From: an uncultured Clostridia bacterium
GTDB taxonomy: Bacteria > Bacillota > Clostridia > Oscillospirales > Oscillospiraceae
Assembly: GCA_937858235.1 (NCBI GenBank)
Contig: CALLZZ010000013.1
Location: 1 to 7,905, forward strand
Direction: 5' to 3'
Length of the DNA stretch: 7,905 nt
Every line of letters begins with the position of its first letter. The first letter of the stretch is position 1. The notes below the pieces were generated by a model. The model ran no database searches and was not told where the DNA came from. It was given only the letters and a program-made list of their open reading frames with translations. Position numbers and translations under genes: made by a program. Positions 1-5,255 of this stretch are shown piece after piece.

Positions 1-129
1 TTGAACAAGGCTGAATGCGTTATGCAAGATTTTAGGGTCGTTTGGAATAATAATCGTATTAGGCGATACCGCTAAAATTTCGCCGTTATCCCCCCTAAAA
101 TCTTGCATAACGCATTCAGCCTTGTTCAA
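1..129. repeat. Perfect 37-bp inverted repeat with 55-bp loop at the window edge
   Basis: Bases 1-37 are the exact reverse complement of bases 93-129, separated by 55 bp. The match ends at bases 38/92 and its outer edge is base 1 itself. It lies within the capsid reading frame. A perfect 37-bp arm inside a conserved coding gene and ending flush with the sequence edge is typical of a fold-back (snap-back) chimera or an assembly end artefact rather than a biological hairpin. Confidence 0.95.
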
Positions 130-690
130 TGCATCGTCCGAAAAAGCATCAGTAAATTTGTTTGCCTGTGCTGCCTTGCCTAGAATTGACGGATGATTTG
201 CTGCGAATAGAGAAACCTTATCCGCTCCTGTGCAGTCAAAGTTTCTGCCTCTAAACGTTACAGAGGTTCCATTGATTGAACCGCCTAGAAGAGCGGCACC
301 GAACATTTCTCTAGTCCTGTTATAGCCATTGATGAACGCCGTCGGTTTCTTTCTAAGGTCTAAAGTTTTAGCATCCTCAACCATTGTCTGCGTGATTGGG
401 AAAGAATCTTTCCATTCAACATTTTGTAGTACTTTATCGTAACTTTCCTGCATTTCATCCTTTGGATATGCTGCGCCCTCTCCAACTGGATTAAATCCAT
501 TCATGGCTGTCATGCTTGTTAATTTTTCTGCAAAGCTGTTAGATTTGTCCATTAAAAAAACATTTTTCAGCGCACTTTCATTTTCAAAAGCTTCAACTTT
601 GTTCTCAAGAAACATTTTAATAGGCTCCTGAGATTTACCAAATACGGAATCATTTACTCCGCTTCCCTGTGAAAATATAATTCCTGCCAT
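1..690 (-). CDS. Major capsid protein, HK97-fold type (3' end missing)
   Basis: The frame is open from an ATG at 690 to base 1, giving 230 codons with no stop, so the C-terminus lies outside the window. The start has a strong site, TAGGAGG, which also contains the stop codon of the upstream cement gene. The protein begins MAGIIFSQGSG. It contains a segment FAANHPSIL (about residues 157-165) and then SPNTIIIPND (about 209-218). This N-HP-...-PxTIIIP arrangement is what I associate with Mu gpT-like and related HK97-fold capsid subunits. It would form the icosahedral shell. Position supports the call: it follows terminase, portal, scaffold and cement genes. The last codons, about residues 219-230 (bases 1-37), are an exact inverted copy of upstream coding sequence and are probably artefactual. 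Real sequence is likely trustworthy only to about residue 218. I am sure of capsid protein, less sure of the subfamily. Confidence 0.82.
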   Translation of the reverse strand, partial: MAGIIFSQGSGVNDSVFGKSQEPIKMFLENKVEAFENESALKNVFLMDKSNSFAEKLTSMTAMNGFNPVGEGAAYPKDEMQESYDKVLQNVEWKDSFPITQTMVEDAKTLDLRKKPTAFINGYNRTREMFGAALLGGSINGTSVTFRGRNFDCTGADKVSLFAANHPSILGKAAQANKFTDAFSDDALNKAECVMQDFRGDNGEILAVSPNTIIIPNDPKILHNAFSLVQ

Positions 691-700
691 CTTCTACCTC

Positions 701-1081
701 CTAGTATCTAAAATAAACTAAATCGCCTACAGCTTTTGCCGCAGTATCAAATCCAACGATTTCGGCGATGCCGTCTGCTTTGGTTGCAGTTACTCTGATT
801 GCATCCACATCATGGGTGACCTTGTCTCCCACATTTAATGCTGTACCCGCCGCGCTGAGTGGAGCAGCATACACATGACCTTTCTGCACTCTGATTGCTG
901 GCACTTCCCCATTTGCTGCTACTCCAATGCAAACATATGTAGGTGTTGCCGTTGCACCAACTAAAGCGGCCTTATTAGCCGTAATTACCAGCCCTTGGCC
1001 TATTGCATAAGTAACTGCCGAATCCGCCGGTATTAATTCAATCGGTGGCTGTGACATGGTGTCATTTCTGTGTAACTTCAT
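701..1081 (-). CDS. Small capsid cement / decoration-like protein
   Basis: This gene encodes 126 residues from an ATG at 1081. The site GGGAGG sits 9 bases upstream, inside the 3' end of the preceding gene, and the start overlaps that gene's stop as TAATG. The sequence is rich in Ala, Val, Thr and Gly with short alternating hydrophobic stretches. These include AIGQGLVITA near residue 26, the segment LNVGDKVT near 82 and a closing VGDLVYFRY, as expected of an all-beta protein. It resembles DUF2190-type and lambda gpD-type head decoration proteins that bind the mature capsid surface. It ends 10 bp before the major capsid gene, the usual place for such proteins. An alternative start at Met9 (MSQPPIEL) would lie far from the good binding site. 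The cement role rests on composition and synteny, not on a clear catalytic or binding motif. Confidence 0.68.
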   Translation of the reverse strand: MKLHRNDTMSQPPIELIPADSAVTYAIGQGLVITANKAALVGATATPTYVCIGVAANGEVPAIRVQKGHVYAAPLSAAGTALNVGDKVTHDVDAIRVTATKADGIAEIVGFDTAAKAVGDLVYFRY

Positions 1082-1218
1082 TATTTGTTTCCTCCCTTCG
1101 TTCTGAGGTCTTCCCCCGTCTTTTTAACGGGTGCCTTGCCTTTTTTCTGAGGGTAAACAGCTTCAACAGTCTGAGTACCCTTATTGGTGATATTTCCTGC
1201 GTATGATTTCTTTTCCAT
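1081..1218 (-). CDS. 45-residue basic protein of unknown function
   Basis: This small gene fills the gap between scaffold and cement genes exactly. Its ATG (1218) overlaps the scaffold stop as TAATG and its own TAA overlaps the cement start the same way. A GGAGG site lies 6 bases upstream (TGGAGGTAAGTAATG). The product starts MEKKSYAGNITNKGTQ and is rich in Lys, Gly and Thr, with a C-terminal half dominated by KK and GK steps. No signal peptide, membrane segment or cysteine is present. The tight fit and good binding site argue that it is translated. I do not recognise the family. Synteny suggests a minor head-associated peptide, but it might only serve to couple translation of its neighbours. 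Confidence 0.66.
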   Translation of the reverse strand: MEKKSYAGNITNKGTQTVEAVYPQKKGKAPVKKTGEDLRTKGGNK

Positions 1219-2054
1219 TACTTACCTCCATGGTTTTTCTTGTAATGCTCCTTGATCTGCTTGTCAGTAGCATTCGGATTGAATAACTTGTATTGATCCA
1301 TAACATCATCCGGAACCTCGTCATAATTGCCACTTGCCGAGCCACCTGTAGTTTGTAGGTGTCCTTTGGTGTCTGCCGTCTTGGGCTTAGTGCCTCTCAT
1401 TTCTGTAAGCCTTTTATAAGCGGTATCTATGGTGTATTTGCCTGTAGCAATTAATCCGTCAAAGACATCGCTGTCTGGCATTTTTGCCAAATCTGCCAGT
1501 GTTTTTATCTCCGGATTTATCTGGGTAATCTTTGCGAGCTGGGCATTAAACATAGCTTCATTTGCAATCTGTGTCTGTACCTTTAACATTTCCTGTGCTT
1601 GTATAAATTCTGGGCTGTTTTGTACCGCTTCTTTGATGGTCTTTTCTTGCAATTCCCTTTCAAGCCTGATTTGCTCCGGAGTGACCTGGCGGTTCTGCGC
1701 TTCTATCATGTCAGCAATTTCGTCCGCACTGCCCTCATATCCAAGCTGCCCTAAAATACCTTGTAATCGTCCAAACTGGCTGTCAAGAGTCTGCTTTTCA
1801 TTGGCTATAGCTTCAAGGTCTGCAATTCTTTGCAAATCTTTTTCTCTGGCCTCGTTCAGCCGCTTTGAAAAGGCTTGCGTTTGCGTGATATCTGGTTCTG
1901 AGTTATTTTCTGGTTCGACACCATCATCATCGCCTATGGGTTCATTAGCAGGAGTCCCATCTCCGTTGTCATCTGCGGCCGGTGAATCCGCACCATTAGC
2001 AACCGATAAACCGTCATCTGCTTCGAGATACGGTTCAAAGAATTTCTTAAACAT
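1218..2054 (-). CDS. Phage head scaffolding protein
   Basis: This 278-residue protein has the layout of a procapsid scaffold. A basic N-terminal tip (MFKKFFEPYLE) is followed by an acidic, low-complexity stretch to about residue 56. A long helical, coiled-coil-prone region follows (about 62-180, including FSKRLNEAREKDLQRIADLE and RLERELQEKTIKEAV). The tail has a flexible Gly/Ser/Thr linker (about 221-243) and a closing helical segment, VPDDVMDQYKLFNPNATDKQ, that in such proteins is a plausible shell-binding tip. There are no cysteines and no protease motif, so it appears to be a stand-alone scaffold. I chose ATG 2054 because AAGGAGG precedes it. The frame stays open upstream to a TTG at 2150, but no binding site supports that start. 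It lies between the accessory gene cluster and the head genes. Scaffold is well supported by architecture and synteny. Confidence 0.82.
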   Translation of the reverse strand: MFKKFFEPYLEADDGLSVANGADSPAADDNGDGTPANEPIGDDDGVEPENNSEPDITQTQAFSKRLNEAREKDLQRIADLEAIANEKQTLDSQFGRLQGILGQLGYEGSADEIADMIEAQNRQVTPEQIRLERELQEKTIKEAVQNSPEFIQAQEMLKVQTQIANEAMFNAQLAKITQINPEIKTLADLAKMPDSDVFDGLIATGKYTIDTAYKRLTEMRGTKPKTADTKGHLQTTGGSASGNYDEVPDDVMDQYKLFNPNATDKQIKEHYKKNHGGK

Positions 2055-2058
2055 ATTT

Positions 2059-2065
2059 CCTCCTT
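2059..2065 (-). promoter_or_regulatory. Ribosome binding site fixing the scaffold start
   Basis: AAGGAGG on the minus strand ends 4 bases before ATG 2054. It selects that start over the in-frame TTG at 2150, which has no comparable site. Confidence 0.8.
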
Positions 2066-2143
2066 GTTTTTCTGCGAGTTTCGGTTTTCTCCGTTTTGCA
2101 GCAATAAAAAAGAGCTTACTATCCGTAAATTCCACAAATAATA

Positions 2144-2159
2144 GGCTCAATGGCTCAAT
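2144..2159. repeat. Tandem 8-bp direct repeat upstream of scaffold
   Basis: GGCTCAAT occurs twice head to tail (minus strand ATTGAGCC ATTGAGCC). It lies in the 122-bp non-coding gap (2055-2176) between the 139-residue protein gene and the scaffold. The gap is otherwise AT-rich with no convincing gene. The function is unknown; two copies could be chance or a small binding site. Confidence 0.85.
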
Positions 2160-2176
2160 AAGTATTTATTTTCATG

Positions 2177-2596
2177 TCAAACTAATCGTTCTATTGTTTG
2201 ACCTTTGTCATTCATTAAAAAGCACTGTTGATTAGTTACAAATATAAGAGTGTCATATTCTTTATGGTCGTTTAAATAAAGTAATATGACCGATGCTGGG
2301 TAATTGTCTAATGCCTTTTGACCGTCTATCAAGTTTTGCTGACTACAATTTCCATAGCTTACGCCATCAAATATTCCATCTAAATCAAGCGTAGCCATAG
2401 TAAAAACTTTATTTGACGTAGCTATATGATTTGGTAATCTTTCACCATTCATGTAGCTTGCTGAATCTCCATCTAGTGGAACAGGCATTTTATCATAGCG
2501 TTTTATTAATTCATCACAATTAATGTCTTGGCTTGATGCTTGTCTAACATTATCTATGTATCCCCATATTTTACCGTCTAAATATTTAACTATCAT
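2177..2596 (-). CDS. Hypothetical phage protein, 139 residues
   Basis: This gene runs from ATG 2596 to TGA at 2177. A purine-rich leader with AAGG and AGGA precedes the start, so the binding site is acceptable but not strong. The protein looks soluble, has no signal peptide and no evident membrane helix. It mixes short hydrophobic beta-like runs (VFTMATLDLDGIF near residue 64, ASVILLYLN near 101, DTLIFVTNQQCFLM near 115) with charged loops, and ends ERLV. I recognise no domain or catalytic motif. It is the last of four small genes inserted between portal and scaffold, 38 bp after the Tad2-like gene. This raises the possibility of an accessory or anti-defence role, but that is inference from position only. 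It is clearly a real gene by length, start signal and operon fit. Confidence 0.72.
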   Translation of the reverse strand: MIVKYLDGKIWGYIDNVRQASSQDINCDELIKRYDKMPVPLDGDSASYMNGERLPNHIATSNKVFTMATLDLDGIFDGVSYGNCSQQNLIDGQKALDNYPASVILLYLNDHKEYDTLIFVTNQQCFLMNDKGQTIERLV

Positions 2597-2634
2597 TCTT
2601 CCTACCTTTTTTCCTTTCTTACTTCTCTATAAAT

Positions 2635-2907
2635 TTATCTAATACATTCCCAATCTTCCGCAAGAATGTCATTGATGCTAGGAACCCACATAGCATGCGA
2701 GCCGTTCACCATCTTTATTTGCAAGTATGGCTCACATTTAAACAAGTCACCCTCGTTCATGCCCCACGCTTTAGCTGTCTGCATGTTACACGGTATTCCA
2801 TCTGGATAACCTTTCTGAAATACAGCAAACATTCCTTTACCATTCCAATTATGTCTAAATATCTTCTGACCCTTTTTAGCCTCTTCTAATGCTTTTCCAA
2901 AGTTCAT
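2635..2907 (-). CDS. tad2: DUF2829 / Tad2-like anti-Thoeris protein
   Basis: This 90-residue protein matches the DUF2829 pattern along its whole length. It opens with MNFGKALEEAKKGQKIFR, then HNWNGKGMF (residues 19-27), a middle block DLFKCEPYLQIKM and a closing WVPSINDILAEDWECI. Length is normal for the family. In the phage proteins characterised as Tad2 (for example from SPO1-like phages), this fold tetramerises and sequesters cyclic ADP-ribose signals made by Thoeris ThsB, so that ThsA is not activated. Some homologs are reported to bind cyclic dinucleotides as well. The conserved Trp is at residue 21, which I recall as a ligand-contacting position in characterised Tad2. The start has a strong site (TTAGGAGG, 7 bases upstream) overlapping the previous gene's stop. 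Family assignment is confident. Actual anti-defence activity is inferred, because DUF2829 is widespread and few members are tested. Confidence 0.85.
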   Translation of the reverse strand: MNFGKALEEAKKGQKIFRHNWNGKGMFAVFQKGYPDGIPCNMQTAKAWGMNEGDLFKCEPYLQIKMVNGSHAMWVPSINDILAEDWECIR

Positions 2908-2918
2908 TTAAAGTCCTC

Positions 2919-3134
2919 CTAAAGTCTTATAACCTTTTCTTCCCTGCACTCCTTGCACCATATAATGATGGTGCCTCCTGTATCTTCTGTGATCTTAAAC
3001 AATATCTTTCCACAATCAGGGCAACGAATTTTATATGTATATCCGATTGATATTTTTTCTCTGCAAGATACTTTACAAGTCTTACACTCTCTTTCCATAC
3101 AAATATTATAGCCACGCTCTGCCGTAGGGATCAC
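2919..3134 (-). CDS. Com-like zinc-ribbon protein
   Basis: This gene encodes 71 residues from GTG 3134. The C-terminal half reads as a four-cysteine zinc ribbon: C38-x2-C41 (RCPDCGKILFKI) and C60-x2-C63 (WCKECREEKVIRL). The IRCxxCGKxLFK...IxxxCxxC spacing resembles the Com family, named for the Mu RNA-binding activator of mom translation. An N-terminal extension adds C12, C17, C20 and C24, which could form a second metal site. The start is uncertain. GTG 3134 lies 8 bp after the upstream stop, but overlaps a near-perfect anti-16S match (GAGGTGATCC). An in-frame ATG at 3098 would give 59 residues but has no binding site. Coding is supported by the cysteine pattern and by the neat fit between neighbours. 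No mom-like gene is visible here, so the RNA target is unknown. Confidence 0.7.
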   Translation of the reverse strand: MIPTAERGYNICMERECKTCKVSCREKISIGYTYKIRCPDCGKILFKITEDTGGTIIIWCKECREEKVIRL

Positions 3135-3142
3135 CTCACTTT

Positions 3143-3334
3143 CTATTCATTTAAAGTTTTAACATACTCCCTAGCCTCTTGCTCTGTTGCTTTCATCTGC
3201 GATTCCATCGGCTCGCCGAAAGCTGTAATGCACTTCAAATGCTCCGTGCATTGGGGATTTGTGCAAACATATGTATATTTGCCGTTTTCCACGTGATCCA
3301 CAGTCATTTCAAGACTACATTTGTTGCATTTCAT
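3143..3334 (-). CDS. Small zinc-ribbon protein (63 residues)
   Basis: The ATG at 3334 is chosen because GGGAGGTG lies 6 bases upstream. An in-frame GTG at 3343 falls inside that site and is unlikely to be used. The gene overlaps the 3' end of the portal gene by 20 bp, so its translation is probably coupled to the portal. The protein has C3-x2-C6 (MKCNKCSLEM) and C24-x4-C29 (YVCTNPQCTEH), a compact four-cysteine zinc-binding pattern. A polar helical tail, MKATEQEAREYVKTLNE, follows. I do not know a named family. Short zinc ribbons like this commonly bind nucleic acid or another protein. It is the first of the four accessory genes between portal and scaffold. Confidence 0.72.
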   Translation of the reverse strand: MKCNKCSLEMTVDHVENGKYTYVCTNPQCTEHLKCITAFGEPMESQMKATEQEAREYVKTLNE

Positions 3335-5255
3335 TTTGTACACCTCCCATCATTTGTTGTTGTATTGCTTGTTGCTGTTGCATTTGAGCTTGCATGTTTT
3401 TATACTCCTGAACCTTCTTAGCCCATCTTGCGACCTGTCTTTTAGCATTCGGATATTGCAATGCTTCCCGGTCTTTCCACAAGTTGTACATGGTTTCGGG
3501 ATCGCTTGGGTCTCCGTATAAACCTGCTTGGAAGTCCTTGTCCATGGTCTCTATAATATATTGCCGATTATCCTGTGCGCCTCCTTGGGTGTCTACAGTA
3601 AATATAAATTGATCGTTCCAGTACCATTGCCCTTTATCATCTTGCTCTAGGAAGTCATAGCGGTTAAACACTGATTCCACGTTGTCGCCCTCATCGTTCT
3701 GCGAATTATAAGAACGTGGCTCATCTGCATAAGCAAGCATGTATTGAAACATTGTCTTAAAAATGTCCTGATAAAAAGCATTTTTCATTTTTACTTTGGA
3801 CTCTTGTCTTCCAAGTGCCCGGGAAATCTGTGCTTCCTTTGCCTTCCCACTGGTGGCTGTGGTGTCTTGTTTTCCCTGAGAACTATCATTTATGCCCAAG
3901 AGTGACTTTGCCATCATGTAGCACTCTGTCATGACGTTTAAATCAGACTGAGCGTTGAATGATAAGTCTTTTAAATCTATCTGCTGTTTCTGGTCAATCG
4001 TTTCAAGTTCAACTACTTGTAATCCATTTGTGAATGTAAGATTTAGACCCTTTGGCTTTGTTAATAATCTGCCGCCTTGGAATACCTTGTCTATCATCCT
4101 AGTAGCTACCTTATTCGCCTTGTCTTGTAGCTCAAATATGTCTTGTGCATCAGAGCGTCCATAGATATTTTTCTCTGCTGACACATTGCGTCGAATTGAT
4201 ACCGGGTAATTGTTAGGCACATAATAAGGAATCTTGGTGGGTTCCATGTATGCCTGCTGCTCTGTTCTTGTCTGCATGGTCTCTCCTATTGGGTTCATCA
4301 CGTCATCGAATACTTGCTCATATAGAGGCTCTAATTGCCCAGTAATCGGATTTAACTCCGTTTTTGGTACTTCTATATCCATGAGTTTATAAGAGCCGTC
4401 ATCGTTTCTTGCGTAACTCTTTGCCGGAATGACTCCGAACTGGGTTTTTTTATCTTCCGTCAGCTCTTCATATTCAAGGTTGCGCTTTACGAACTTTCGA
4501 GAACCGCATTCGCATTGCGGGCCATCTTTTGTACGTCCGCATGCAGCGCATACCTGTTTGCCTCTGGCGTTGTAGTTATCATCATCAATCAATATGGTTT
4601 TGCCTACAAAGCTAAACACCCCTATACCGCCATTTTTGTTGCGGTAATAGCACCATACTTGGGTAACAAGGTCGTCCTCTAGTGGCTGCTCTATCATGGT
4701 AGTGTCAACTGTCTCAAACTCGACGTTTTTGTTATATCTCTTCTCAATCCGCTTTTTAGTGTCCTCGAACGTCAAGAAGAAATAATCCATATACTTTTTT
4801 TCATACACACCTTGTTGCGGTATGAACTGCATAGGAGATATAAGTCTAAAGTCTAATGCTCCGGTAGTAAAATGGGTCTTGATATTGTTATCCCATTCCA
4901 CAATTCCCGTATTGCCGCCAGCAATCTTTGTTGTCCGCTCGTCTTGGTCGTTGATAGGCTCAAAGTTAATCCGTTTCATTTCGCCGATTATCATGTTTTC
5001 TATTCCTCTTGCGAGGGCGTTGTTTTTATCGTTCGGAATCAACGGTTCGATCTTTGGCTGTGGCACTCCGTTGTCTATGGAGGATTCAATTAGTTCCTCT
5101 GTGAAATTATAAAAGCACGTTACCTCTTTCCCTTTGTCGGGTTGTAACGTGCCATCATATTGTTTCTGGTTCTTTTGGTACTGCGCTAAATTGTCCTCGT
5201 GCGCGTTCCTAGCCGTTTCATACAGCCGGGTCCACTTGGTTAAATTGTCATCCAT
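3315..5255 (-). CDS. Phage portal protein
   Basis: This 646-residue protein would form the dodecameric ring at one capsid vertex, through which DNA is packaged and ejected. Length and order directly after the large terminase fit a large P22-like or Clostridia-phage portal. Typical parts include an N-terminal segment with YNFTEELIESSIDNG (about 49-63) and a beta-rich wing region (about 115-240). A core with YGRSDAQDIFELQDKANKVATRMID (about 365-389) is followed by a long helical region with SLLGINDSSQGKQDTTATSGKAKEAQ (about 451-476). Unusual features are a cysteine cluster C236-x2-C239...C248-x-C250 resembling a zinc ribbon inserted in the wing, and a Gln/Met-rich tail (about 621-646). The start ATG overlaps the terminase stop by 8 bp. 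Its binding site is weak (GGGGGATA), so translation is probably coupled to the terminase. Confidence 0.85.
   Translation of the reverse strand: MDDNLTKWTRLYETARNAHEDNLAQYQKNQKQYDGTLQPDKGKEVTCFYNFTEELIESSIDNGVPQPKIEPLIPNDKNNALARGIENMIIGEMKRINFEPINDQDERTTKIAGGNTGIVEWDNNIKTHFTTGALDFRLISPMQFIPQQGVYEKKYMDYFFLTFEDTKKRIEKRYNKNVEFETVDTTMIEQPLEDDLVTQVWCYYRNKNGGIGVFSFVGKTILIDDDNYNARGKQVCAACGRTKDGPQCECGSRKFVKRNLEYEELTEDKKTQFGVIPAKSYARNDDGSYKLMDIEVPKTELNPITGQLEPLYEQVFDDVMNPIGETMQTRTEQQAYMEPTKIPYYVPNNYPVSIRRNVSAEKNIYGRSDAQDIFELQDKANKVATRMIDKVFQGGRLLTKPKGLNLTFTNGLQVVELETIDQKQQIDLKDLSFNAQSDLNVMTECYMMAKSLLGINDSSQGKQDTTATSGKAKEAQISRALGRQESKVKMKNAFYQDIFKTMFQYMLAYADEPRSYNSQNDEGDNVESVFNRYDFLEQDDKGQWYWNDQFIFTVDTQGGAQDNRQYIIETMDKDFQAGLYGDPSDPETMYNLWKDREALQYPNAKRQVARWAKKVQEYKNMQAQMQQQQAIQQQMMGGVQNEMQQM
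3341..3348 (-). promoter_or_regulatory. Ribosome binding site inside the portal gene
   Basis: GGGAGGTG on the minus strand, 6 bases before ATG 3334, is encoded within the portal's C-terminal Met-Gly-Gly codons. It decides the start of the 63-residue zinc-ribbon gene. Confidence 0.8.

Noticed and set aside
2055..2150. An N-terminal extension of the scaffold to a TTG at 2150
   Set aside because: The TTG lacks a ribosome binding site, while AAGGAGG directly precedes ATG 2054, and the extension does not resemble scaffold N-termini.
2149..2180. A perfect TTGACA (2180-2175, minus strand) just after the 139-residue gene, as a possible promoter for the head genes
   Set aside because: At 17-base spacing the -10 position reads TGAGCC, and no TATAAT-like box lies at 16-18 bases, so the hexamer alone is not enough.
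1429..2235. A long plus-strand open frame (268 codons) opposite the scaffold gene
   Set aside because: It mirrors the scaffold coding strand, has Ser/Cys-rich antisense composition and lacks a binding site. The minus-strand protein has clear scaffold architecture.
2629..2638. A 10-bp AT palindrome (ATAAATTTAT) at the end of the Tad2-like gene
   Set aside because: It is AT-only, overlaps the stop codon, has no T-run and is expected by chance in AT-rich DNA.
3105..3110. A perfect TATAAT on the minus strand as a -10 box giving a leaderless message from ATG 3098
   Set aside because: It is formed by the Tyr-Asn codons of the zinc-ribbon gene, and no recognisable -35 element lies 16-18 bases upstream.
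2927..3115. An alternative 62-codon minus-strand frame overlapping the Com-like gene
   Set aside because: It lacks the paired-cysteine pattern, starts at a GTG without a correctly spaced site, and its product resembles no protein I recognise.
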